Shown piece by piece: positions 9,988 through 18,575 of a stretch of 64,000 bases of DNA. The stretch is taken from NCBI GenBank assembly GCA_014360645.1, contig JACIXD010000003.1, positions 62,001 through 126,000 of the forward strand, in the 5' to 3' direction. Source of the DNA: Actinomycetota bacterium (GTDB taxonomy: Bacteria > Actinomycetota > Geothermincolia > Geothermincolales > RBG-13-55-18). Every line of letters starts with the position of its first letter. Positions within the stretch are counted from its first letter, which is position 1. A program made the position numbers and the translations under genes. The notes under the pieces were generated by a model. The model saw nothing but the letters and a program-made list of their open reading frames with translations. It ran no database searches and was not told where the DNA came from.

Positions 9988-11144
9988 TACGCAAGGAATA
10001 CCTCATGACCCCGGGGCCGACGCCCATCCCCCACCAGGTGAGCCTGGCGCAGGCGGAGCCCATCATCCACCACCGCACGCCCGCCTACACCGAGCTCTTC
10101 GTGCGCATGGTGGAGGGGTTGAAGAGGGTCCTGCTCACGGAAAACGACCTGCTCACCTTCGCGGCCTCAGGGACGGGGGCCATGGAGGGAGCGGTCTCCA
10201 ACTGCTTCAGCCCCGGCGACCGCGTCCTGGTGGCCGCGGGAGGCAAGTTCGGGCAGCGCTTCGCGGAGATCGCCAGGGTCTACAAGCTCCAGGTGGAGCT
10301 CTATGAGTACCCCTGGGACGAGGCGGCGGATCCCGAGGTCATCGCCCGCTACCTCAGGGAGAAGCCGGACATCAAAGGCGTTTTCGTCACCCACAGCGAG
10401 ACCTCCACCGGGGTGGTCAACGACGTCGCCGCCATCGGGGAGCTGGTCAGGGAGAAGCCCGCCATCCTGGTGGTCGATTCCATCAGCGGCGCGGGAGCCC
10501 TGGAGCTGCGCACTGACGACTGGGGGATCGACGTGCTGGTCACCGGTTCCCAGAAGGCCCTCATGACCCCGCCGGGACTGGCCGCCGCCGCGGTGAGCCC
10601 CAAGGCGTGGGAGCTCATCGAGGCCGCGGACTCACCGGCGTACTATTTCTGCTTCAAGAAGGCCCGGAAGAAATACAACTCGGACAATCCGGAGACGCCC
10701 TATACCCCGGCCATCAGCCTGGTGAAGGCCATGTCCGAAGCGGTGGAACTGCTGCTGACGGAGGGCTTGGAGGCGGCCTGGGAACGCCACCGCGTGCTGG
10801 CGGAATGCTGCCGGGCGGCGGTCAGGGCCATGGGGCTGGAGCTCTTCCCCAGGGTGCTGGACCGGGCCTACGCGGTCACCGCGGTGAAGGCGCCGGAGGG
10901 GATAGGCGGCGGGGACATCGTCAGGCACATGAACCGCGTGCACGGCGTGATCATCGCCGGCGGGCAGGACCGGCTGAAGGGAAAGATCTTCCGAATCGGC
11001 CACGTCGGATACTATAACTTCTTCGACATGGTCATAGCGCTCTCCGCCCTGGAGCTCACCCTCGCGGAGCTGGGCCATCCCCTGGAGCTGGGGGCGGGGC
11101 TGGCGGCGGCGGAGAAGGCCTACGCGGAGGCGCTGCGGAGTTGA
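9984..11144 (+). CDS. Class V PLP aminotransferase (serine/alanine-glyoxylate aminotransferase family)
   Basis: Transfers an amino group between Ala or Ser and an oxo acid. The N-terminus MTPGPTPIP, the SGTGAMEG phosphate-binding stretch, the ETSTGV loop and the PLP lysine in VTGSQKALMTPPG place it in the SgaA/soluble-hydrogenase-42-kDa family (386 aa). Directly downstream is serA. In several lineages a class V enzyme of this type replaces SerC as the amine donor step after 3-phosphohydroxypyruvate, so a phosphoserine or serine aminotransferase role is the best inference. The ATG at 9984 is preceded by AGGAGGACGG. Confidence 0.85.
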   Translation: MIRKEYLMTPGPTPIPHQVSLAQAEPIIHHRTPAYTELFVRMVEGLKRVLLTENDLLTFAASGTGAMEGAVSNCFSPGDRVLVAAGGKFGQRFAEIARVYKLQVELYEYPWDEAADPEVIARYLREKPDIKGVFVTHSETSTGVVNDVAAIGELVREKPAILVVDSISGAGALELRTDDWGIDVLVTGSQKALMTPPGLAAAAVSPKAWELIEAADSPAYYFCFKKARKKYNSDNPETPYTPAISLVKAMSEAVELLLTEGLEAAWERHRVLAECCRAAVRAMGLELFPRVLDRAYAVTAVKAPEGIGGGDIVRHMNRVHGVIIAGGQDRLKGKIFRIGHVGYYNFFDMVIALSALELTLAELGHPLELGAGLAAAEKAYAEALRS

Positions 11145-11215
11145 ACCCGGCATGGTGCGCCGAGGCGGTCCATAGGCGTTGATGGAGGCACGGTGAGAGG
11201 AAGGAGGGCTGAGAG

Positions 11216-12799
11216 TTGGCACGTGTCCTGGTGAAGGAGAAGATCGCGGAGAGCGGCCTGCAGCTGCTCAGGAAGGACTTCGAGGTGGACTACCTCCCGG
11301 ACATGTCCCGCGAGGAGCTCCTCGGACGCATCGGAGACTACGAGGCCCTCATCGTGCGCAGCGCCACCCGGGTGGACGCCGAGCTGATCCAGGCCGCGGA
11401 GCGCATGAAGGTCATCGGCCGCGCCGGCGTGGGCGTGGACAACATCGACGTGGAGGCGGCGACCAAGAAGGGGATCATGGTCATCAACGCCCCCCAGAGC
11501 AACATCATCTCCGCCGCGGAGCAGACCATGGCCCTGCTCATGGCCATGTGCCGCAACATCCCCGAGGCGGTCAATTCCCTGCGCGGTAAGTGCTGGGAGC
11601 GCTCCAGGTTCGAGGGCGTGGAGCTCTACCACAAGGTGATGGGGATCGTGGGGCTGGGGCGCATCGGCACCCTGGTGGCCCAGCGCTGCCTGGCCTTCGG
11701 CATGCGCGTGGCGGCCTTCGACCCCTATATCTCGGAGGAAAAGGCGAGGAAGCTGGGGGTGGAGCTGGTGTCCACCCTGGACGAACTCCTCGCCCAGGCC
11801 GATTTCATCAGCGTGCACCTGCCCAAGACCAAGGATACCTACCATCTCCTGGGAGAGGAGGAGTTCGCGAAGATGAAGGACGGGGTGCGGGTGCTCAACG
11901 TCGCCCGGGGCGGGATCATCGACGAGGACGCCCTGCTGGCGGCGCTCGACTCCGGCAAGGTGGCGGGGGCGGCCTTGGACGTCTTCGAGAACGAGCCGGC
12001 CACGGAATGCCCGCTCATCGAGCACCCCAGGGTCATCGCCACGCCCCATATCGGGGCCTCCACCCAGGAGGCGCAGGACCGCGCGGGGGTGATGATCGCC
12101 GAGTTCGTGAGCGCCGCCCTCAAGGGGGAGTTCGTGGCCAACGTGGTAAACCTGCCCGTGCCCGCGGAGGTGGACGAGACGGTGCGCCTCTACCTCCCCC
12201 TGGCGGAGAAGCTCGGCCTTCTCCTCACCCACCTGGTGGAGGGGCACGTGGACGAGATAGAGCTCGAGTACCTGGGCGGGCTGGCGGGGCACGAGACCGG
12301 CGTGCTCACGGTGGCGGCGCTCAAGGGGTTCTTCCAGAAGATCGTCTTCGAGCCAGTGAACTACATCAACGCGCCCCTCTTCGCCAAGGAGCGCGGCATC
12401 GCGGTACGGGAGACGAAGTCCGAACAGACCAGGGATTACGTAAACCTGGTGATGGTGCGGGGCCGGCGCGACGGAGAGGAGGTGGCCGTGGGTGGCACCC
12501 TGGTAGGCCTCTCCAACGCCGAGCGCTTCGTGCACGTCTACGAATACGACATCGACCTGGGGCCATCGCAGTACATGGCCTTTTTCCGCTATGATGATGT
12601 CCCGGGGATGATCGGCAAGATCGGGACCATCCTCGGGGACCACGGCATCAACATCGCCCACATGCAGGTGGGAAGGCGTAAGATAGGCGGAGAGGCGGTG
12701 ATGGGCATCAACGTGGACATCCCCATACCCGACGAGGTCATGGAGGAGATCCGGGCGGTGCCGAGGGTCAAGGACGGCAGGTTCATCGTGTTGTGGTGA
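11216..12799 (+). CDS. serA: D-3-phosphoglycerate dehydrogenase, long form with ACT domain
   Basis: Catalyses the NAD-dependent first step of serine synthesis. The 527 residues split into a catalytic/NAD domain (GRAGVGVDNID, GLGRIGTLVAQR, NVARGGIIDEDAL, catalytic His in TPHIGASTQEAQ), an intervening domain and a C-terminal ACT domain beginning near YMAFFRYDDVPGMIGKIG. This is the actinobacterial/Bacillus-type long form, normally serine-regulated. The TTG at 11216 is taken as start because AGGAGGG lies seven bases before it. It sits between the aminotransferase and leuA, 22 bases from the latter. Confidence 0.95.
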   Translation: MARVLVKEKIAESGLQLLRKDFEVDYLPDMSREELLGRIGDYEALIVRSATRVDAELIQAAERMKVIGRAGVGVDNIDVEAATKKGIMVINAPQSNIISAAEQTMALLMAMCRNIPEAVNSLRGKCWERSRFEGVELYHKVMGIVGLGRIGTLVAQRCLAFGMRVAAFDPYISEEKARKLGVELVSTLDELLAQADFISVHLPKTKDTYHLLGEEEFAKMKDGVRVLNVARGGIIDEDALLAALDSGKVAGAALDVFENEPATECPLIEHPRVIATPHIGASTQEAQDRAGVMIAEFVSAALKGEFVANVVNLPVPAEVDETVRLYLPLAEKLGLLLTHLVEGHVDEIELEYLGGLAGHETGVLTVAALKGFFQKIVFEPVNYINAPLFAKERGIAVRETKSEQTRDYVNLVMVRGRRDGEEVAVGGTLVGLSNAERFVHVYEYDIDLGPSQYMAFFRYDDVPGMIGKIGTILGDHGINIAHMQVGRRKIGGEAVMGINVDIPIPDEVMEEIRAVPRVKDGRFIVLW

Positions 12800-12821
12800 G
12801 CGTACGGGGGAGGACTCGGAG

Positions 12822-14450
12822 ATGACGAGGAGGATATATATTTTCGACACCACGCTGCGGGACGGCGAGCAGGCCCCGGGCATCAGCCTCAACCAGAGGG
12901 AGAAGGTGGAGATCGCGGAGCAGCTCGCCCGCCTGGAGGTGGATGTCATCGAGGCCGGCTTCCCCGTCTCCAGCCCCTCCGATTTCGAGGCGGTGAAGGC
13001 CGTGGCCAAGACGGTCAAGGGACCGGTGATCTGCGCCCTCGCGCGCACCGACCGCAACGACATCGACTGGGCCTGGGAGGCGCTGATGTACGCGGAGAGG
13101 CCCCTCATCCACACCTTCCTCTCCACCTCCGAGTACCACATGAAATACCAGCTCAAGAAGACGCCCCGGCAGGTGCTGGAGATGGCGCGGGAGGCGGTGG
13201 CCTACGCTCGCAAGTACGTGGACAACGTGGAGTTCTCGGCCATGGACGCCACGCGCTCCGACCCCGCCTTCCTCCACCAGGTCTACGCCGCGGCCATCAA
13301 GGCGGGGGCCACGGTGATCAACATCCCGGATACCGTGGGCTATGCGCTGCCGGACGAGTTCGCGGAGCTGGTCAGGGGGGTCATGGAGAACGTGCCCGGC
13401 ATCGAGGACGTGATCGTGAGCGTGCACTGCCACAACGACCTCGGCCTGGCGGTGGCCAACTCCATCGCCGCCGCCAAGGCGGGGGCGAGCCAGATCGAGG
13501 TGGCCGTGAACGGCCTTGGTGAGCGCGCCGGGAACGCCTCCCTGGAGGAGGTGGTGATGATCATCAACACCCGCCGCGACGCCACGGACATGACCACGGG
13601 CGTGAAAACGCGCGAGATCTACCAGACCTCGCGCCTGGTGTCCATGCTCACCGGCTACAACGTGCAGCCCAACAAGGCGGTGGTGGGGGAGAACGCCTTC
13701 GCCCACGAGTCGGGCATCCACCAGGACGGGGTGCTCAAGCACCGCCAGACCTACGAGATCATGAGCCCCGAGGACGTGGGGCTGGTGGAGTCGGAGATCT
13801 ACCTGGGGAAGCATTCCGGGCGGCATGCCCTCAAGGCCAAGCTGGAGGAGATGGGGTTCTACCTCGACGACAAGGGCTTGGAGCGCGCCTTCATACGCTT
13901 CAAGGAACTGGCGAGCAAGAAAAAGGAGATCTCGGTAAAGGACATCGAGGCCATCGCCCTGGACGAGATCCGCACCTTGGAGGAGCTCTTCCAGCTAGAC
14001 TACATGCAGTCCTCCTCGGGCACGGGCGCCATCCCCATAGCCGCGGTGAAGCTCTCCCGCGAGGGGAAGAGCTACGAGGCCACCTCCACCGGCGACGGGC
14101 AGGTGGACGCGGTGTGCAAGGCCATCCTCAAGGCCACCAAGGTGAAGGCCAAGCTCAAGGCCTACCAGGTTCAGGCCATAACCAAGGGCCTGGACGCCAT
14201 GGGCGACGTGACCATCAAGCTGGACGTGGAGGGACACGAGGTGGTGGGGCGGGGGGTGAGCCCGGACATCATCGAGGCCAGCGCCCGCGCCTACATCAAC
14301 GCCATCAACCGCGCGGTACAGAAGGGCCTGCTGGAGAAGAAGAAGCTCGCCCTCAAGGCGAGGTCCTCGGGCGCGGCGAAAAAGACCCCGGCCAAGCAGG
14401 CGGCCGCGAAAAAGGCCGCCAAAAAGGCCGCGAAGTCCGGCAAGGCCTGA
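12822..14450 (+). CDS. leuA: 2-isopropylmalate synthase with an Ala/Lys-rich C-terminal tail
   Basis: Condenses acetyl-CoA with 2-oxoisovalerate, the committed leucine step. The catalytic TIM barrel has FDTTLRDGEQAPG near the start, the HCHNDLG metal site and NGLGERAGN. The linker carries HESGIHQDGVLKH, and the C-terminal leucine-binding regulatory domain ends near residue 512. Beyond it are about 30 residues made almost only of Ala, Lys, Gly, Ser and Pro (from ARSSGAAKK to the end), resembling histone-H1-like or nucleoid-protein tails and unusual for LeuA. Total length is 542 residues, longer than typical bacterial LeuA by about this tail. leuC begins 22 bases downstream. Confidence 0.94.
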   Translation: MTRRIYIFDTTLRDGEQAPGISLNQREKVEIAEQLARLEVDVIEAGFPVSSPSDFEAVKAVAKTVKGPVICALARTDRNDIDWAWEALMYAERPLIHTFLSTSEYHMKYQLKKTPRQVLEMAREAVAYARKYVDNVEFSAMDATRSDPAFLHQVYAAAIKAGATVINIPDTVGYALPDEFAELVRGVMENVPGIEDVIVSVHCHNDLGLAVANSIAAAKAGASQIEVAVNGLGERAGNASLEEVVMIINTRRDATDMTTGVKTREIYQTSRLVSMLTGYNVQPNKAVVGENAFAHESGIHQDGVLKHRQTYEIMSPEDVGLVESEIYLGKHSGRHALKAKLEEMGFYLDDKGLERAFIRFKELASKKKEISVKDIEAIALDEIRTLEELFQLDYMQSSSGTGAIPIAAVKLSREGKSYEATSTGDGQVDAVCKAILKATKVKAKLKAYQVQAITKGLDAMGDVTIKLDVEGHEVVGRGVSPDIIEASARAYINAINRAVQKGLLEKKKLALKARSSGAAKKTPAKQAAAKKAAKKAAKSGKA

Positions 14451-14472
14451 TCCTGCCGCAGGGTGAGATCCC

Positions 14473-15741
14473 ATGGGAATGACCATCACCGAGAAGATAC
14501 TCGCGTCCCACTGCGGACGCGACGAGGTACGGCCGGGAGAGCTCATCAACGCCCGCGTCGACCTGGCGCTGGCCAACGACATCACCGCTCCCCTGGCCAT
14601 CCAGGCCTTCCGTGAGATGGGCGCGGAGCGGGTGTTCGACCCCGCGCGGGTGGTGCTGGTCCCCGACCACTTCGCTCCCGCCCGCGACATCGCGGCGGCG
14701 GAGAACTGCGCCATGATGCGCGAGTTCGCACGCCGGCAGGGGCTGGAGAACTACTACGAGGTGGGCAGGGTGGGCATCGAGCACGTCCTCCTTCCCGAGG
14801 AGGGCCTGGTGCTGCCGGGCGACCTGGTGGTGGGAGCCGACTCCCATACCTGCACCTACGGGGCCCTGGGAGCATTTTCCACGGGCATGGGGTCCACGGA
14901 CCTGGCCATGGCCATGGCCCTGGGGGAGGTCTGGCTGCGCGTCCCCGAGAGCATGCTGCTGGAATACGAAGGGGAGCTCAAGCCCTGGGTGTGCGGGAAG
15001 GACCTCATCCTGCATACCATAGGCGCCATCGGGGTGGACGGGGCGCGCTACCGCGCCATGGAGTTCCGCGGCCCCGCCGTAGACGCCCTCTCCGTGGAGG
15101 GCAGGCTGACCATGGCCAACATGGCGGTGGAGGCGGGGGCCAAGAACGGCATCTTCCACGTGGACGCCAAGACCCGGGCCTGGCTGGAGCGCAGAGCGCG
15201 GCGGGAGTACATGGTCTTCCAGAGCGACCCCGACGCCTCCTACGCGGAGAGGATCCGCTTCGACGTGAGCGGCCTGGAGCCCCAGGTGGCGCTGCCGCAC
15301 CTCCCCTCCAACGTGAAGCCGGTGTCCGAGGTGGGGGAGATCGCGGTGGACCAGGTGGTCATCGGATCCTGCACCAACGGCTGGCTGGAGGACATGGAGA
15401 CGGCGGCGAGGATACTGGAGGGCAGGGAGGTGCATCCCCACGTGCGTTGCATCATCTTCCCCGGCACCCCCCGCATCAAGCGGGAGATGATCCGCAGGGG
15501 GTGGATGGACATCTTCCTGGCCGCGGGCGCGGTGGTGAGCACCCCCACCTGCGGGCCGTGCCTCGGCGGACACATGGGGGTGATCGCGGCGGGAGAGAGG
15601 GCGGTGTCCACCACCAACCGCAACTTCGTGGGCCGCATGGGTCACAAGGAGGGTGAGGTATACCTGGCCGGCCCCGCGGTGGCCGCGGCCTCGGCGGTGA
15701 CGGGGAGGATAACCGATCCCGGGGAGGTGGCGGGAAGATGA
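14473..15741 (+). CDS. leuC: 3-isopropylmalate dehydratase, large subunit
   Basis: Isomerises 2- to 3-isopropylmalate with LeuD. The 422-residue protein has the ADSHTCTYGA motif and Fe-S ligands in GSCTNGW and in TCGPCLG. The residue after TNG is Trp, where the copy at 1264 has Arg. Its place in leuA-leuC-leuD-leuB supports the leucine assignment; it could also process citramalate, as LeuCD often does. The stop overlaps the leuD start by four bases. Confidence 0.93.
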   Translation: MGMTITEKILASHCGRDEVRPGELINARVDLALANDITAPLAIQAFREMGAERVFDPARVVLVPDHFAPARDIAAAENCAMMREFARRQGLENYYEVGRVGIEHVLLPEEGLVLPGDLVVGADSHTCTYGALGAFSTGMGSTDLAMAMALGEVWLRVPESMLLEYEGELKPWVCGKDLILHTIGAIGVDGARYRAMEFRGPAVDALSVEGRLTMANMAVEAGAKNGIFHVDAKTRAWLERRARREYMVFQSDPDASYAERIRFDVSGLEPQVALPHLPSNVKPVSEVGEIAVDQVVIGSCTNGWLEDMETAARILEGREVHPHVRCIIFPGTPRIKREMIRRGWMDIFLAAGAVVSTPTCGPCLGGHMGVIAAGERAVSTTNRNFVGRMGHKEGEVYLAGPAVAAASAVTGRITDPGEVAGR

Positions 15742-16253
15742 GCGTGGCGGTGCTGGAGGGAAAGGCCTGGCGCTACGGGCGTGACGTGGACACCGACGTC
15801 ATCATCCCCGCCCGCTACCTCACGGCCACCGACGAGCGCGAGCTGGGAGCGCACTGCCTGGAGGACCTGGACCCGGACTTCGCCGCGAAGGTCGAGAGAG
15901 GGGACATCATCGTGGCGGAGGAGAACTTCGGCTCGGGCTCATCGCGGGAGCACGCGCCGCTGGCCATCAAGGGGTGCGGGGTGTCCTGCGTCATCGCCTC
16001 CTCCTTCGCGCGCATCTTCTACCGTAACGCCATCAACGTGGGCCTGCCCATCCTCGAGTGCCCCGAGGCGGTGGAGGGCACCAAGACCGGCGACCGCCTA
16101 CGGGTGGACCTGGAGAAGGGCACCATAGAGAACCTGAGCACCGGAAAGTCTTACCGAGCACAGCCCTTTCCCGACTTCATGCGGGAGATCATCGCCCTCG
16201 GCGGCCTGGTGGGATACGTGAGAAACCGCCTGGGGCGGGGTGAGGGCCGGTAG
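15738..16253 (+). CDS. leuD: 3-isopropylmalate dehydratase, small subunit
   Basis: 171 residues. DTDVIIPARYLTATD is the leucine-type substrate loop and GSGSSREHAP the family motif, followed by SSFARIFYRNAINVGLPI. It is coupled to leuC through ATGA. Compare the YKFKT loop of the copy at 2539. An 84-base gap precedes leuB. Confidence 0.93.
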   Translation: MSVAVLEGKAWRYGRDVDTDVIIPARYLTATDERELGAHCLEDLDPDFAAKVERGDIIVAEENFGSGSSREHAPLAIKGCGVSCVIASSFARIFYRNAINVGLPILECPEAVEGTKTGDRLRVDLEKGTIENLSTGKSYRAQPFPDFMREIIALGGLVGYVRNRLGRGEGR

Positions 16254-16337
16254 GGGAAGACGGGAGACGAGGAGAGCGCGGCTCCGCGGTCCGCACGTGA
16301 GATCGATCCGGGCCGGAGGCCGCAAGAGGGGAGAGAG

Positions 16338-17402
16338 ATGTACAGGATAGCGGTGATTCCCGGGGACGGCACCGGTCCCGAGGTCACGCGCGAGGCGGTG
16401 AAGGCCCTGGAGGCCGCCGCCGGCTGCGCGGGGTTCGATTTCCAGGCCGACACCTTCGACTACGGAGGCGATCGCTACCTCGCGACGGGGGTGGTGCTCA
16501 CCGACGAGGAGCTGGAGGGCCTGAAGGCCTACGACGCCATCCTGCTCGGGGCCATCGGGCATCCCGACGTGAGGCCGGGGGTGCTGGAGCAGGGCATACT
16601 GCTGCGCATCCGTTTCGCCCTCGACCAGTACATCAACCTGCGGCCGGTCAAGCTCTATCCCGGCGTGGACTGTCCCCTCAAAGACAAAGGGCCCGAGGAC
16701 ATCGACTTCGTGGTGGTGAGGGAGAACACCGAGGGGCTTTACGCCGGCACCGGCGGCTTCCTCCGCAAGGGGACCCCGGACGAGGTGGCGGTGCAGGAGA
16801 GCGTGAACACCCGCAAGGGCGTGGAGCGCTGCCTGCGCTTCGCCTTCGAGTACTGCCGGCGCAGGAACAGGGGACGCAAGCTCACCCTTTGCGGCAAGAC
16901 CAACGTGCTCACCTATGCCTGGGACCTCTGGGAAAGGGCCTTCAACGAGCTGGCGGCGGACTACCCCGACATCGCCACCGACTACGCCCACGTGGACGCC
17001 ATCTGCATGTGGTTCGTGAAAAACCCGGAGTGGTTCGACGTGGTGGTGACGGACAACATGTTCGGGGACATCATCACCGACCTGGGAGCCATGATCCAGG
17101 GGGGCATGGGCATAGCCGCGGGAGGGAACATTAACCCCGAGGGGACCTCCATGTTCGAGCCCATCGGGGGATCGGCGCCCAAGTACACGGGGAAGAACGT
17201 CATCAACCCCCTGGCGGCCATCTGCGCCGTGCAGATGATGCTCGACCACCTGGGGGAGCGCGAGGCGGCGGGGATGGTGGAGAGGGCGGTGATGCGCGTC
17301 TGTGCCCACGACCTGGAGTCCCTGTCCGCGGGACGCATGGGGAAGTCCACTTCGGAAGTGGGGGATCTTGTCGTAAAATACATCAGGGAGCAGGATGAGT
17401 AG
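16338..17402 (+). CDS. leuB: 3-isopropylmalate dehydrogenase
   Basis: Oxidative decarboxylation of 3-isopropylmalate to 2-oxoisocaproate. The 354-residue protein has [10 protein letters not shown], the substrate-site stretch [45 protein letters not shown] and [10 protein letters not shown]. The substrate region follows the LeuB pattern found in actinobacteria, lacking the Ser-x-Asn of the dehydrogenase at 3045. GAGGGGAGAGAG lies before the ATG. It completes the leucine set here. Confidence 0.92.
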   Translation: MYRIAVIPGDGTGPEVTREAVKALEAAAGCAGFDFQADTFDYGGDRYLATGVVLTDEELEGLKAYDAILLGAIGHPDVRPGVLEQGILLRIRFALDQYINLRPVKLYPGVDCPLKDKGPEDIDFVVVRENTEGLYAGTGGFLRKGTPDEVAVQESVNTRKGVERCLRFAFEYCRRRNRGRKLTLCGKTNVLTYAWDLWERAFNELAADYPDIATDYAHVDAICMWFVKNPEWFDVVVTDNMFGDIITDLGAMIQGGMGIAAGGNINPEGTSMFEPIGGSAPKYTGKNVINPLAAICAVQMMLDHLGEREAAGMVERAVMRVCAHDLESLSAGRMGKSTSEVGDLVVKYIREQDE

Positions 17403-17440
17403 AGCCGCGGGGGAGGAGAAGCGGAGCGGAGGTAGTTTCG

Positions 17441-18358
17441 ATGCCCATACCTGAAGTAGAGAAGATCTGGATGGACGGCGAGCTGGTGGACTGGAAGGAC
17501 GCCAAGATCCACCTGCTCTCCCATTCCCTGCATTACGGCTCCGGGGTCTTCGAGGGCATACGCGCCTACGAGACCCCGCGGGGGGCGGCGGTCTTCCGCC
17601 TCACCGACCACATGAAGCGGCTGTTCCGCTCGGCGGCCATCTACCGCAAGCCCATACCCTTCACCCTGGAGGAGCTGGTGGAGGCGACCAAGGTGGTCAT
17701 CCGCGCCAACGGCCTAAAGAGCTGCTATATCCGGCCCATAGCTTTCCGCGGCTACGGGGAGATGGGATTGCACCCCATGGGCGCGCCGGTGAACGTGGCC
17801 ATAGCGGTATGGCCCTGGGGGGCCTACCTGGGCGAGGAGGGGATAAAGCACGGGGTGCGTGCCAAGGTATCCTCCTTTCGGCGCAACGAGGCCAACTCCA
17901 TCCCCACCGCCGCCAAGGCCACCGGTCAGTACCTCAACTCCATCCTGGCCAAGATGGAGGTGGTGGAGGCGGGCTACGACGAGGCCATCCTGCTCAACAT
18001 GCACGGGCACGTGGCCGACGGGGCGGGAGAGAACGTCTTCGTGGTGAGGAACGGCGTGGTCTTCACCCCCCCCACCTCGGCGGGGGCCCTGGAGGGGATC
18101 ACCAGGGACTCGGTGATGCGCATCGCCGAGGACATGGACATCCCCTGCCGGGAGAAGGACCTGGTGCGCACGGACCTTTACATCGCCGACGAGGCCTTCT
18201 TCACCGGCACCGCCGCCGAGGTGGTGCCCATAAGGGAGATCGACGACCGCGTGATAGGCGATCCCGGCCCCATCACCCGGCGCATCCAGGAGAAGTTCTT
18301 CGAGGTGGTGTCGGGCGGCGACAAGGCCTACGAGCACTGGCTCGAGTACGTGGACTGA
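17441..18358 (+). CDS. ilvE: Branched-chain amino-acid aminotransferase
   Basis: Fold-type IV PLP enzyme performing the final transamination of Val, Leu and Ile. The 305 residues include [17 protein letters not shown] near the start, the PLP lysine in the [16 protein letters not shown] segment, [10 protein letters not shown] and [12 protein letters not shown]. All are family signatures. It follows leuB by 38 bases and is probably the last gene of the leu operon before the cimA leader. Confidence 0.94.
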   Translation: MPIPEVEKIWMDGELVDWKDAKIHLLSHSLHYGSGVFEGIRAYETPRGAAVFRLTDHMKRLFRSAAIYRKPIPFTLEELVEATKVVIRANGLKSCYIRPIAFRGYGEMGLHPMGAPVNVAIAVWPWGAYLGEEGIKHGVRAKVSSFRRNEANSIPTAAKATGQYLNSILAKMEVVEAGYDEAILLNMHGHVADGAGENVFVVRNGVVFTPPTSAGALEGITRDSVMRIAEDMDIPCREKDLVRTDLYIADEAFFTGTAAEVVPIREIDDRVIGDPGPITRRIQEKFFEVVSGGDKAYEHWLEYVD

Positions 18359-18522
18359 GGCTCCGGCGGCCCGGGGGCGGCCTCCGTCCTCCGAGGCGGA
18401 CGGCGCACGGTAAGGGCCCGGAGGCGGTACCGCACCTGAACGAGAGCACCTATACCGCCGTCCTTTTCGGGGCGTTCTCCCTGCATGGCGCGGCGGGCGG
18501 CGGGGTTCCGCGGGGGTACGGT

Positions 18523-18541
18523 GGGCAACTGGGCGTTGCCC
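18523..18541 (+). promoter_or_regulatory. Perfect hairpin in the leader of cimA
   Basis: GGGCAAC and GTTGCCC form a 7-bp stem around TGGGC, 35 bases before the cimA start. It lies in the 217-base gap after ilvE. With no T run it is more likely an RNA stability or attenuation element than a terminator; function unknown. Confidence 0.35.
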
Positions 18542-18575
18542 GGGAAGAATAAAGACGGAAGGCGGAGATCGGCGT

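Noticed and set aside
18359-18575. T-box leader before cimA
   Set aside because: The GGTTCCGCGGGGG stretch only faintly resembles the T-box core, and no specifier or antiterminator fold could be drawn.
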